A stretch of 64,000 nucleotides of DNA, from the NCBI RefSeq assembly GCF_000283155.1, contig NW_004454165.1, forward strand, positions 43,826,670 to 43,890,669, given 5' to 3'. Below the pieces are notes generated by a model. That model worked only from the letters and a program-made list of their open reading frames with translations, was not told the DNA's origin and made no database searches. The DNA is from Ceratotherium simum simum (taxonomy: Eukaryota; Chordata; Mammalia; Perissodactyla; Rhinocerotidae). Made by a program: the position numbers and the translations under genes. Position 1 is the first letter of the stretch; every line of letters starts with the position of its first letter. Positions 20,851 through 33,250 of the stretch are shown here, piece after piece.

Positions 20851-23024
20851 CTGGTGGCGCAGAGGGGGAGAGCACATTACACCATAACCTCTGCTCGCTA
20901 AGCGCCCACCGTGATGACCAGCCCCCACGCCCAGGGAGGGAGGCCATGCGCCCCACTCACCACAAGCACACGGGGGTCCTTCTACAACTTGCAAACTGCG
21001 GCCCCCTTCCTCACTTAGGCCCGTGCTGGGAAGCCTGCAGGTGTCTCTGAAATGCTGCCTCCTCCAGAAGGCCCCCCTGGCCTCCGCTGCCTGGGGCGGC
21101 TCACAGAGCTGTGATAGGCCTACCGCTCACTGGCTTCCCACTCCTGGCACAGGGGCTGGTCTACTTTCTTCTCCATCTTATTCCCGTCTGCCACCTAACA
21201 CATCTATCGGGTGACTGAAGGGGGCTCTTATAGAGTTTAAATAATTTCACTTAGATACCTAAGGGCTTTAGATGAGTTCAGCTGTTATCCTGAAGAACAT
21301 GCTCTGTAGCTACTTTCTGTGGAAACTCCTGTGGGCAGCCGCCTGCCAGCCACAGCCCCCAAGGACCACACGCTGCCCTGCCAGGGGCTGAAACGAGACG
21401 AGGACCTGACAAGAGGGTCTCGCTGCCGACAGGGCTGAGCCTGCGAGTCACAGGACATGAACTCCCAACAGAAGTGAACTCTAGGGTCCTCTGGTCTGAA
21501 GTGGTGAGCCAGGCAGGCACCCGGGCACCCTAAGCAGCAGCCAAGAGCCAGGTCTGGGCCTCCCTGGGTCTTGCAGGCTGCGGTCCTGACCACCGTGTTC
21601 AATCCTATCTGGGGGCCGTTAAACTAATCTAGCGAGTTGAGACCCACATTTTTGCAGAGTGACACAGAAGTACACGAAATAGAACCCAACGTATGCACCA
21701 CTCCCGGGGTGGGTGAGGATGCGCAGAGCTGGGCACGGCCGCGTGAGGAAAGAACGTCACATGTACCCCTTCGCCTCACTGTGCTGTTTAGTTTGGAAAG
21801 CGCTGATGGAGCCATTCTAGGCAGCCTGGACGTGGAGGCTGTTGCCACCTGTGATGCACAGTTTTCTACATTGCTGACCCAGACCTCATCCCTGCCCTTG
21901 GAGACCCACACGAATCCCCTGTGAGGTCAGAGTGGCCACAATGGCTTCCTGCCTTATCTTGAGTCTCTGAAAACCCACTGTTTGCTTGGCGGTAAAGCAG
22001 GAACATCCATCTGGGACAGAGAGCGGCCTTCAGCTGCACCCTCAGGATCCTGCCTCCAACACTCGGCAAGGCTGCCCAACATGGCTGGCCACTGGCCTCC
22101 CCCACTTAAGAAATAAGGGGACTTCCGGGCACCAGCTAGAAAACGTCCAGTTCTCTGCACACGAGACCCTCACTTATAACCCATCTCTCCAACATCATTT
22201 TCCAAAACCCCCCACTTTCGCCCCAACCTCACCCTCCATCCTTGTTTCCTGCAGCCCCGATGCTCCACACACGGATATGCCCCAGTCCCAGACTCCACTC
22301 AGATGTCACCAAGTCCCAGCAGGACTGGTAGCTGCATTTGCTCCTTGTTCCCCAAAGCCACTGACTTGACAGTCAGGGACCAAAAGCGACCACTTGCTCA
22401 CATGGACCCTTCTCCCATGGCAGCAAGTTCACGAGAACAGGAGTGCAGGCCTCATTCGTCCCCCCACCCAGGGCCTGGTGACAGGAAGCATTCAAGAAAC
22501 CTTTTCGGATGGAGAGAGACCTGCCTGGACAGGTGACGTCTGGGCCATCTTAACTGACCAGCCCTGCCTGCTGTTCTGTCCGGGCTCAGGCCTCACGCCT
22601 CCCGTCTGACTGGTGCTGGTTCACATGCTGAGAAGCAGCAGGACCTCTGTCCAAACACACTTCCTCTTTTGCTTCAAAACCCTCACTCTTTCCGGGGAGA
22701 CCAGCCTCCCTCCACTGCTCAGGGGGACTGGGTGGGGCAGGCAAAAACAAAAACCCCAGAACCAAACAAACAATAAAAAAACCCAAGTCCTGACAGATAC
22801 TAAAGTATTAAATTGTCAGCATTCAACTCAAAACCAGGTCATTCTGGAAGTAACAACTGGCCTTTCTTTCCAGGGAATTGAACCTGGCAAGGGCAGGGTG
22901 GGACGGAATCACTCCGAGAACTTTCTGGAAGAAGCAAGTGACCGAGCTCCCAGAGCTGGAGTTTTAGCCAAAGAATCTCGGGTGCAGGGTTTCAACGTTA
23001 ACACTCATGCCCGGAAATACCAAC
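20851..23024 (-). other. RASA3: Intron 7
   Basis: This intron is 2174 bases. A region at 21030 to 21230 looks like L2. The rest I cannot assign; no exon or gene is visible. Confidence 0.5.
21030..21230 (+). repeat. Possible L2 fragment
   Basis: The stretch GAAATGCTGCCTCCTCCAGAA then TTCTTCTCCATCTTATT resembles the L2 3' part. This is a by-eye match only. Confidence 0.35.
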
Positions 23025-23097
23025 CTCAAAATAAAACACCTCATCAAACTGGGGGTTGTTGGTCTTCTTCTTCACTTTTGTCTTCTTTGCTTCTGAC
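23025..23097 (-). CDS. RASA3: RASA3 inferred exon 7: C2B basic loop
   Basis: The exon has 73 coding bases, about residues 177 to 201. Its first base completes an AG|G Arg codon from exon 6. It encodes [20 protein letters not shown] and FYFE, with a polybasic stretch (KKTKVKKKT) then NPQFDEVF, a standard C2 strand. The donor is GTTGGT and the acceptor ACAG. Lys replaces Arg in VKKKT. The frame fit with the GC donor of exon 6 is exact. Confidence 0.96.
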
Positions 23098-23475
23098 CTG
23101 TAGTCAAGAGAGGAAGAGATGAGGATTAAAAACAACACCGTTGATGCCAAAGCTCTCAGCCTTCAGACGGAGCTACAAACACGTGGTAACTTACTGCCTC
23201 TGCTTATCTCATAAACGTTTCTGGTTGTCTCCAACCCCAGATGGATGCAAATCAGGAACCTTTGCTGAGCCAGAAATACCCAATGTGAAGAACATAAAGC
23301 CTTTCTTTTAACAAAGCAATTTTGGGGTAATAAGGGAGACAAAGCAAATCTAAACTGTACATTCCAGCCTGCAGCACGTGCGCCCCTCTGAACAAGGAGT
23401 CTGGGCCATAGCTCCGGGTGACACGACCCCCACTCCAGGCTGGAGCTGTGGGCAGTGCGGGCAGTGGCTACTTGC
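23098..23475 (-). other. RASA3: Intron 6, GC-AG type
   Basis: This intron is 378 bases. It begins GCAAGT instead of GTAAGT and ends ACTACAG. The polypyrimidine tract near the acceptor is modest. I see no repeat in it. Confidence 0.8.
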
Positions 23476-23556
23476 CTGTATGGTCCTGCTAGGGTCACAG
23501 TGGCATAGGGATCACACTGCCCGTTCACGATGGGGAGGCCTTGGCACTCGAGGACG
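23476..23556 (-). CDS. RASA3: RASA3 inferred exon 6: start of C2B (GC donor)
   Basis: The exon has 81 coding bases, about residues 150 to 177. It starts in phase 2 and ends AG in the Arg codon. It encodes [20 protein letters not shown] followed by [16 protein letters not shown] is a typical C2 loop with Asp kept. The end is ATACAG|GCAAGT, a GC-type donor with otherwise perfect consensus. Using the nearby GT would shift the frame by one base, so GC is the likely site. PYR replaces PFR. Confidence 0.95.
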
Positions 23557-26365
23557 CTGAGGAGACAAGCACAGGGAGGTCAGGAGGGCACGAGGGGCCC
23601 CGGGCAGGCTCTCAAGGCCGCTCTGGGGTCCAACAGGGCAGCTAGCCCAGCAGCTCAAGGCCCAGAGCCACGAGTTCTGGCGCAGCGTTGGTCACCAACA
23701 GCCCAGAAGCTCCTGCCTAGTCTGTGGCAGTGGAGGCCCTGACTGGCAGTCGGAGAACACGGGGTGGAGAAGGCGTGCGCTGCACTCAGGGTGGAGCAGC
23801 CCCGGCTGGGGGGACGGGCTTCTGGGGACTCCCACGAGCGACGTCACGGCCGTCACTTCTGAGGAGCCACGAGCTGTGGGGAGCTTCCCGCAACACGCAT
23901 TTCCTCTCCAACAATCTCACCAGGTTGTACTGTTGTTGAGTCCATGTTACCGGAGGGGAAACCGAGGCCCTGAATGCTGAGGGAGCTACAGCCACAGCCT
24001 GTGCATGACATCCATGCCCACGTTCCTCCATCTCAGGCATCGCTCATGCCCCGTCCCCACAAGCCCAGGGCCCGCTGTCGCGCTCACAGTTCCTCTAAAC
24101 TCTGGAACACGGCCGGTTACACGGACTCTCTGTCCATCCTGGTCACCGAGTCCAGCATCCCTCACTCCTGGTCACTGACTCTGGCGTTCCACCGCTCCTG
24201 GGTCTGTGTCCACAGACTGCCCCTTCTCCTGGTTAGCATCACCTTCTGCTTCTCACACACTGGCTTCGAGCAGAGGTTTTGATTCACTGGACGTGGTGAA
24301 TTCCGTGCTGCTGGTCCAGGTTCTGTCACCATCAGGGCCGCGGGGCCTCGTGCTACTCAGCGGTGACGGGCCCTCGGTTCGAGCTGATCTCAGCAATTCT
24401 TACTGAAACTTTGTCAGGGAGGCGCCAGCAGCCTCTGTGTGGGGACAGATGTCGCCTCCTGGAGTCGGTGCTCAGTGTCCCAAGTGACAACGGGGCTGCC
24501 ATGGGCTGGGGGAGAGTCGCATGACGCCCAGCCCTGCAGGAGCCCCTGCATCCTCTCCTCTGCCTGGCCCTGTGGCTCTTCTCCCCGTACAGTCACACAG
24601 GCTCAGGGAGCACTGAAGTTCCCTCCTCTCCAGAATGTGCCCACAAACCCCCAACTCCACTCTCCGACTCCTCACACGCCTCGGGATCCATGTGGAATAC
24701 CTCCCTGCCCCATGTCACCAATGCACCTCCAGGACGAGGACTGGACGCTGCAGCTCACCCGTCCACTTCCCTCCTCCGGGGTCACAGAGCTAACCGCCAG
24801 CTGATGGCATCCAGATGGCTTGCTCGCAGAGTCCAGCTCCCTGGCTGTCTGTGGTGGCAGAGGGGACCTAGTCCCCACTAGTCGATAGAGGCCACAAGCG
24901 GAAGTCAGTCTGGCTACAGACAGACGCAGAATCATTTTCCCACAAACGTCTGGGCTCCGCTGTCTCCCTGCCGCTGCGGGGTCGGACCCACCAGGTCCTC
25001 TTGCTCCCTGTGGGTCAGGGACCTGAGCTGCTCTGCCCTCCGGGAAGCCTGCAGATTCTAGCGCTTGACCGTTTTCTCTGTGAGGGGTTCTGCTCCTGCA
25101 GGGCGCTGAAGCCCTCAGAACCGGTGCCAGGCCTGGGAGTCTTCTGTAAATCTCTCCTCTCTCCGTTTCTCTACCATTTTCCTCTGGAATTCCTGTTAGA
25201 TAACGTTGGGCCTCACGGATGGATCCATTATTTCTACAGCTTTATCTAATATTTTTCAACTCGCTCTCTTTTTACTCCACTTCCTGGAATAGTTGTTTCT
25301 CTCCGGATCACTGGGCTGGTCTTTGCTTGTCTTCCTCCCTCAATAACTCGTCACCAATGCTCATCGAGATCCTGTCACTGGTCAGGCACGTCTCCTGGAA
25401 CAGGACAGGAGCTCACGTCCAGAGCTCAGGCCCAAGGAGCTTGGTCTGCTTGGCCGGCACAGCAGCGAACAGCCAAGTGGTTAACAGATTCACGTGTAAT
25501 CAACACGTGTTGGTTCAAGGCCAGATACAACAAGAGAAACGCAGGCAACAGTCGACCCCCCGGTGGCCGCCACCTCAGGCTGAGGGAGAGACAGGGCCCC
25601 AGAGGGCAGGAGACAGGAGGCACGGGGCCACGCTCCCTCCTGTGCAGACGGTCGGAGTTGAACACAAACACGTTTTTATTACATTCAGTTGTTGTCAGGA
25701 AGAAGGTTCAGAGGCGAGACACGTATGCATTTCAGATCCTCAGAGAAAACAGGTTTTCACAGCAGCAATGTAGATGGCATTGCTGAGCATCTAACGGGAA
25801 GCCATTCTTCCCGCGCTTGTGTCTTAGGGACACGCGGGCCCATGGGGCAGCAGCCACCCAGGGAGCATTCGAGACCCCTTCCCTTAGAGACTAACCTGAG
25901 AAACACTCTATTCTTACTCAAAACAAGGACTGGCTCCTGTGCAGTTACACCAAGACACCTCGGAGGAAGAGAAAGCCCAGAGCCTCCACCTGGCACGCAG
26001 ACGCACCACCTGGAGCACAGCAGTGCTGGACTCCACGGCGCCTCCTCCCGCGGCGTCACCTCACTGGCGCCCTGACCGCTCTGGGAGGATCACAGCTCAG
26101 CACACAGCCTGGGCCTTTCGGGCAGCCTGAGCCCAGAAGCAAAGCTCACTTCACCAGACATGGCAAATTCATGCTTGGGCATCTGTCTCGGCCTATTCAA
26201 TGCAAGACCAACTCCACGCGCCCTGAGGAACGTTACCCGTAAATAAAGGAAGGGGAAGATCTTCACCGCACTGCCGTTCTCATGTCCTGGAAACACACAG
26301 TAACCAAAACAGTCACCTGATCTGGAATGTGAAGTACCACAAGTACAACATTTCGTGTGTATTTT

Positions 26366-26667
26366 TTTTTTAATTTTTTTTTCGTGAGGAAGATCAGCCC
26401 TGAGCTAACATCCGTGCTAATCCTCCTCTTTTTGCTGAGGAAGACCAGCTCTGAGCTAACATCTATAGCCAATCCTCCTCCTTTTTTTCCCCAAAGCCCC
26501 AGTAGATAGTTGTATGTCATAGTTGCACATCCTTCTAGTTGCTGTATGTGGGACGCGGCCTCAGCATGGCCGGAGAAGCGGTGCGTCGGTGCGAGCCCAG
26601 GATCCGAACCCGGGCCGCCAGTAGCAGAGGGCGCGCACTTAACCGCCAAGCCACAGGGCCAGCCCCC
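26366..26667 (-). mobile_element. ERE SINE, minus strand, with target duplication
   Basis: The element is full length with T tail, GAGCTAACATC blocks and tRNA-like core, ending CCACAGGGCCAGCCCC. It is flanked by TCGTGTGTATTTT on both sides (26353 and 26668), a perfect 13-bp target duplication, so insertion is fairly recent. Confidence 0.93.
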
Positions 26668-28319
26668 TCGTGTGTATTTTAACATTTATAGGTTTCGATA
26701 TTCAACCTGACCCTTAAAAACTGGGTATGCCTCACGGCTAGAGATGGCTGCAGCCCATTTGTGCCCATTTTCCTCTTTCCCTGACAGGGGCGTGTGCCGG
26801 CGCCTCCACTTTCCGCCCGCGAGGAGGAAACACACCTGCCTGCTGAAGCGCCCTCATGGTTACCACATGGCTGCCTGCCGCGGGCCCGGCCCTCTGCTTC
26901 ACTCTGAAAGGCCTCCGGACCCCAGCTTGTCAGCTCTTCTTTTGTTTCTGTAACTCCCTAATAATGGAAAATATGACCTTTATTGGATTCGAGATGTTGT
27001 TGGAAGGTAATTTCTCGGTTGGGTGCCCCCGAAGTGGTACCGCCTTCTCTGTGAGCAGCACTGCAGTGCCAGGCGGCAGGCCCACTGCTCCTGTGTCTGT
27101 GTGGCGGGGAGTGCTCAGCGAGTGTCGGCAAGGTCGTCAGCGGGACTTTCGTCTGCTTTTGAGGTGACGGCGCTCGAGAGTGGAAACCCCCCTCTCAGAC
27201 AAGGTGGCATGGGACACCCAGGGAGACTGTGCTGCTGGGACAAGGAGCGAGGAGGTGTGGGAGGAGGCAGGCAGAGGCCAGCCTCTGCACCAAGAGTGAG
27301 CTCAGGTCTTCTCTCCCACGTCCTCCAGCACAGATGGCTGCTGTATTTCTCTGTGTGCACTCACATCTGAAGGAAGGAGACACGGACCCAGAGAAAGGCT
27401 CACGAACAGCCAATCCAGCTCCATCCCTAATGTGACTCCCTCACCCGGCATAGCCTCACGCACGTCACACACTCGCTCCACAGACGCCATGGAACCTCTG
27501 CTCTGTGCTCAACAGCCAGGCTCACGTCCTCCGGGCGTTTCTAATGCTTTTCTCCAATGAAATGAAATGCGGAGATTCTTGTGTTTGCGTGTCTACCCGT
27601 GAGAGTGTAGTCCAGGAGCCTCACATGGCCTCAGGCGCTCGGTAGGGGCTCCTTAAATAGTCCTGACGGGATGACCAAAAGACACTGAGTTTTCCTTTGT
27701 TGGAAACAAAAACGAAGCAAGAGATAGGGCCCCTGAGTCCAAGCTGGAAATCCTGTCAAAAAGACAAGCCGCTCACACGTGGGGAGGTCACCAGGACTCG
27801 CAGATGCCGAGTCCACATGCAGACAGCACGAACGTCAGACAGCCTGGGCCTCGGTCAGCATCCAGTCGGCACACGGGGACGTAAGAGAGTAAAACAAGAC
27901 GACGAGGACCAGCAAGGTGGGGAAACGCCCAGGTCGGAGGAAGTGAGACTTCTGGCAGCACATCTAGAGCGTCCTCCCGCGGCAGAACCACACGAAGCCC
28001 CAGCCGAGGGCCCGCCCAGACGGAAAGCCTTCTGTTGCTACTTATTTTGTAAACATTTTCGTTTCTTTAGGCTTTCCAGCTCCCCAGCTTTCACCCTCCA
28101 GTCAAGGCAGGCAGGAGACATGAGGCAGCCCTGGGGGTCTAGTATTAAGACCCCACGCTCTCACGGGGTCTGTGTCTGGTCAGAGAACCACACCACCATC
28201 TGTGGGTTGTCACACTGTGGCGGCTGTGTGTGGCTGTGATGCTGAAAGCTATGCCACTGGGATTTCAAACACCAGCAGGGTCTCCCATGGTGGACAGGTT
28301 TCAGCAGAGCTTCCAGACT

Positions 28320-28520
28320 AACAAAGATTAGGAAGAAAGACCTGGCCACCCACTTCCAAAAAAATCGGCCATAAAAACCCTATGAATACTAGTGGAGCAT
28401 TGTCTGATAAAAAGCGCCAGAAGGTGAGAAGATGGCACAAAAAGACCAGGCAGGGCTCCGTCTGCCGTCCACAGGGTCGCTAGGAGTTGGAATCCTCCCC
28501 ACAGCGCTGACGACAAAGGG
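28320..28520 (+). repeat. Possible RTE/BovB-like LINE fragment
   Basis: The string ATAAAAACCCTATGAATACT followed by AGCATTGTCTGATAAAAAG and CACAGGGTCGCTAGGAGTTGG is what I recall from RTE/BovB-type LINEs and their SINEs. Perissodactyls are known to carry BovB-related elements. This is by eye and the boundaries are rough. Confidence 0.35.
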
Positions 28521-28837
28521 AGAGGACGCAGCTGGGACAGCCCACAGGGAAGATCCCTTATCAGGGGCAGGAGGAAGAATGAGTGAGGACAATGGGCCCC
28601 AGCCTCCTGATCTGTGGGGTTTGTAAGGGATGGACAACCTCAGGAAAGGAATTTCCAGGCACCTGCAGTTTGGGGAAGGTGAGCCTGTGGCAGAGACGGG
28701 TGAGCAGGAAGTGGGCAGAGGGAGGCCTGGAAGCTCAGCCCAGCCAGAATGCCCCCAGGACCCCAAGTCTGTCCCAGCCGGGTGAGGGAAGCCGGGAGGA
28801 CCGTCTGCCTCAGCAGGCATCACCTGACGTCGGGGGC

Positions 28838-29262
28838 TAGGTGGTGGTCCCCAAAAGATGTGGCACATCCCAGTTCCGGAACCTGTGAGTGGGACCTCAT
28901 TTGGAAAAGGGCCTTTGCAGATGTAATCAAGTTAAGGATCTTGAAATGAGGAGATCATCCTGGATTTAGGCTGGCCCTAAACCCAATGACAAGTGTCCTC
29001 ACAGGAGGCAGACTTCGCAGACACAGAGGAGAGGGCCATGTGCCGACGGAGGCAGAGACAGGAGGGATGCAGCCACAGCCCAGGAACGCCCGCAACCCCA
29101 GAAGCTGGGAGAAGAAGGAAGGACCCTCCCCTAGAGCCTCCAGAGGGAGCGCAGCCCAGCCGGACCTCAGACCTCTGCCCTTCAGAGCTGGAAGAGCGTA
29201 CATGCCTGTCGTTTTAGGGCACCAGGACTGTGGTGCTCATTACGGCAGCCCCAGGAGACTCA
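28838..29262 (+). mobile_element. MLT1-like solo LTR (ERVL-MaLR), plus strand
   Basis: The order of blocks fits MLT1: CCCCAAAAGATG, CCTCATTTGGAAAAGGG, CTTTGCAGATGTAATCAAG, CAGAAGCTGGGAGAAG, CTAGAGCCTCCAGAGGGA, and a tail with CAGCCCCAGGAGACTC. It is a decayed LTR with no internal viral sequence visible. Confidence 0.75.
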
Positions 29263-29879
29263 AACTTCGACAAGGGAATGACATGCAGCGGCAAGAAAGA
29301 ACATGTCCGGGCTGTGTGCCCAGGCCCTGCCCGTTCTGTCACGTTCTAGTGAGTAAAGTGGGAATAAGTCACCTGCTGCGGGGCAGGGAGAGGCGAGAGG
29401 TGACTCTCAGGCAGGAGAGAGACTGTGGGAACGAATCTGCCTTTGCCCAGCGGGCTTCTCAATGGTCCATCATTCCAGCCTTGAGTTTCTCCTGAGCCTG
29501 TAACACACCTCGGGGTTGGCCCAAGCCCTGGTAACCTCTGAGACAGCAGGCCACGAGGGAGAACACACATGCCCACGGGGTTCCTTCCTACATCCGGGCA
29601 AACGCTGGCAGAGACACTGTTCCTCCTGTTTACACAAGGAAGGTGACACACAGAGAGGGGAAGTGGCCTGTCCCCACGGTTGGGGGACATGCACTAACCT
29701 CGGACACCGCGATTGGGCCCAGAGCCTTTTGCACCTGATCACAGGTGATGCCCATTGTCTCCTGTTCCATCCGGAATCAGAGCCAGTTGTGGAAGGTCCT
29801 CGCACATGGAACAGACTTAGACAGCTCTAAGGAAGAAAGCTATGGAATATAAACACAGCTGTGGTGTCAGAAGGAAATT

Positions 29880-31128
29880 TGTAGCCGTAAATGCCCACTT
29901 CAAAAAAGAAAATATCTCAAATTGACAACCTAAACTTCCACCTTAAGAAACCAGAAAAATAAAAGCAAACTAAACTCAATGCAGAAAGAGGCAATAATGA
30001 AGATTAGAACAAAGGTGATAAATCAGAGAATAGAAGATGACAGAGAAAAATCAACCAAAAGTGGGGTCTTTGAAAATGTCAACAGCTGACCAAGAAAAGC
30101 AAAGACTCAAGGTATTAAAATCAGTAAAAGAGGGGGCACTACTAACGGCCTCACAGAAAGAGAGCAGTTTTACAAGAAATAACAGAAGATGGAACGAGGC
30201 GGACACTCAGTCGGGGGGCAGAGGCTCGGGATTGTTAATTCCCCAAACTGACCTACAGGTTCAACACAGTCCCCACCAAAACGCAGCTGCTATCTGTGCA
30301 GAAGTTAACCTGCTGACCCTAAACTTCATGTGGGAAGGAAAGGAGCTCAGAACAGCCACACGACCACGAAAAACAAGGACCACATGGACGACTCACCTCC
30401 TGATTTCCAAACTCACTGCGAATCTGAAGTGATCAGACCGCAAGGGCACAGGGAGAGGCACGCAGATCAGCAGACAGGAACAGAGTCCCCAAGACGCCAC
30501 ACACTTATCGTCCAAGACAGCCAACAAAGACACAAGACAGTTCGGTGGGAAAGAAGGGTCTTTCCAACAAATGGTGCTGGCACAACTGGGTATTCAAATG
30601 CAAAAGAGTGAACGCAGACCCCACCTCACGCCATACACAAAAATCAACTCCAAATGTGTCCAAGCCCCATGGATAAGAGCTAAAGCCATCAAAATCTTAG
30701 AAGGAAAACACAGGTGTAAGTCTTCATGATCTTGGATTAGGAGATGCTTTCTTAGATAGGTACCTAAAACACAGCAACAAAGTAGATAAATTGCCTTCCA
30801 TCAAAATTTAAAACTTCTGTATTACAAGACACTATGAAGAAAGTGAAGACAACCAACAGAACGACAGAAAATATTTCCAAATTGTATATCTGACAAGGGC
30901 CTAGTATCCAGAATATATGAAAAGCTCTTACATCTTAATAATAAAAATACTAATAACCCAATTTAAAGTCAGCAAAGGACTTGTACAGACATTTCTTGGA
31001 GAAGATCTAGACATGGCCAACAAGGACAAGCAAGGATGGTCGGCATCTTCAGTCATGACGTTTAGAGAAATGTACGTCAAAACCACTTCATGCCCACAAG
31101 GATGGCCACAATAAACAGACAGCCAGGG
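29880..31128 (+). mobile_element. L1 ORF2 3' part, decayed, plus strand
   Basis: The stretch contains CAAAAGTGGGGTCTTTGAAAA (an ORF2 RT-region string), then ATTCCCCAAACTGACCTACA, GGTGCTGGCACAACTGG and CTTATATCTTAATAA-like stretches near the ORF2 3' end. It is broken by stops and gaps, and some of ORF2 between about 30200 and 30240 is missing. It continues after an inserted SINE. Confidence 0.75.
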
Positions 31129-31371
31129 GCCAGCCCAGTGGCACAGCAGTTAAGTTCATGCTCTCTACTTTGGTGGCCCAGGGTTCGCAGGTTCAGATCC
31201 CAGGTGCCGACGGACGCACCGGATGTCAGACCATGCTGTGGCGGCGTCCCATATAAAGTAGAGGAAGACAGGCATGGATGTTAGCCCAGGGCCAATCTTC
31301 CTCAGCAAAAAGAGGAGGATTGGCAACGGATGTTAGCTCAGAGCTAATCTTCCTCTCACACACACACACAC
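31129..31371 (+). mobile_element. ERE3-like SINE inserted in the L1
   Basis: It starts GGGGCCAGCCCAGTGGCACAG, has the B box GGTTCAGATCCC, then CATATAAAGTAGAGGAAGAC and GAGCTAATCTTCCTC, and ends in a CA repeat. L1 sequence reads on both sides, so it was inserted into the L1 after the L1 was in place. Confidence 0.85.
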
Positions 31372-32047
31372 AATACAGCCAATAGCAAGTGTTGGCAAGG
31401 ATGTGGAGAAACTGGAGCCCTTGCACACTGCTTGTGGGTGTAGAATGGGTCAGCCGCTACAGGAAACAGTCTGGCAGCTTCTCAAAAAGTTAAACATAGA
31501 GTTACACCTGACCCAGCAACTCCACTCCCAGATCCAAGAGACATGAAAATATAATTTTGTACAAAAACTTGTATAAGAATTTTCAGAGCAGTATTATTCA
31601 CAACAGCCAAAAAGTGGAAACAACCCAAATGTCCATCGATGGATGATGGATAAACAAATGTGGTCCATCCACACAATGGGGTACTACTCAGCCATTAAAA
31701 TGAATAAAGCACTGACACAGGCTACAACACGGATGAACCTTGGAAACATCATGCTGAGTGAAATAAGCCAGACACAAAAGGCCACATAGTGTATGACTCC
31801 ATTTATATTAAAAGTCCAGAATGGGAAAATCCATAGAGAGAGAGTGGATTCGCAGTTGCCAGGGGCTAGGGGAGGGGATGGGGTGTGACTGCTCACAGGC
31901 ACGGCGTTTCCTCTTGGGGTGATGGAAAGTTCTGGAATTAGACAATTGTTAGTGGTGATGGTTGCACAACCTTGTGAATATACTAATATTGTGCACTTTA
32001 AAATGTTGAATTTTATGATATGGAAAGGATATTTTTTAGTGAAAAAA
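31372..32047 (+). mobile_element. L1 3' end and 3'UTR, plus strand
   Basis: It contains AGTGTTGGCAAGGATGTGGA, TATTCACAACAGCCAAAAAG, GGTACTACTCAGCCATTAAA and a 3'UTR ending AATTTTATGATATGG then an A-rich tail. These are classic L1 3' strings. No intact frame remains. Confidence 0.88.
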
Positions 32048-32224
32048 AGTACAGGGGAAGGGGAGGGAAGGAAAGAAAAGCTACTGGTTCCTCAGAAACT
32101 TGTGATGTCCTTGATGGAGGATATGAGCCTGGTGGGACATGGTGGGATCCCCACTCCTCCTTTCCCCTCACTACACCCTGTGGGGACCCCTCAGCCCCGG
32201 GACTCTGAACAAAGTGTGCAAGGG

Positions 32225-32875
32225 TGTATACAGGTGTACTAGCACGTAGTAGTGTGTGGGCTAGCATGTACGCTAGAGTGTGCGCTAGAGTCTGTACTAG
32301 ACTGTGCACTAGAGCGCATGCTAGAGTCTGCGCTAGAGTCTGTGGTAGTGTGTGCTCAAGTCTGTGGTAGTGTGTGCTCAAGTCTGTGGTAGTGTGCGCT
32401 AGAGTCTGCACTCGACTGCACACTAGAGTCTGCGCTAGAGTGTGCGCAAGAGTCTGCGCTAGAGTCTGTGGTAGTGTGCGCTAGAGCCTGCACTAGAGTC
32501 GGTGGTAGTGTGCACTAGAGTCTGCGCTGAAGTGCGCGCTCGAGTCTGCACTAGATAGAGTCTATGCTACAGTCTGTGGCAGTGTGCGCTAGTGTACACA
32601 CTAGAGTGCATGCTAGAGTGTGCGCTAGAGTCTGTGCTAGAGTGCGTGCTAGTGTGTGTGCTGGAGTGCGCGCTCCAGTCTGTGCTAGAGTCTATGCTGG
32701 AATGCGCGCTAGAGTGTGCACTACAGTCTGCGCTAGAGTCTGTGGTAGTGTGTGCTTGAGTCTGCGCTAGAGTCTGTGGTAGTGTGCGTTAGAGTCTGCG
32801 CTAGCGTGTAGTAGAGTGTACGCTAGTGTGTTAGCATGTGTTAGCGTGTGTACTAGCCTGTGTGCACTGTGCACT
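32225..32875 (+). repeat. CTAGAGTCTG minisatellite
   Basis: About 650 bases of GCGCTAGAGTCTGTGGTAGT and close variants. The sequence CTAG recurs all along it. The array begins about 180 bases after the end of the L1. Confidence 0.93.
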
Positions 32876-33163
32876 AGGAAGAAGCAAGCAGGACTCCATC
32901 AGGAACACACCGGGCAGCAGACCCTGGTCCTTTAACTGAAAAGATGTCTGCACAGAGGTATTTGGGGAGCTCAGCTGCCCTCGCCTGTCTGGGCGACACC
33001 ACTGACAACACTCCCCCAGAGACTCCAACCTGCAGCCACTGCCCTGTGCTCCTCGTCCACAGACAAGGGTACAGTTCCTGCTTCTCCACAACTGTGTGAC
33101 ATGGGAAGCAGGGTGGGAGAATGGAGCCCCCAGGCCATCACAGTCCTGACGAACTGCCCTGTG

Positions 33164-33250
33164 TCCCGTGGGCATGGGGTGCACGTGGGCGTGGGGTGCA
33201 CATGGGCATGGGGTACAGGTGGGCATGGGGTGCACGTGGGCATGCTCACA
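33164..33250 (+). repeat. Short GGGCATGGGGTGCACGT repeat
   Basis: About five copies of a 17/18-bp unit with CGTGGGCATGGGGTGCA core. Confidence 0.85.
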
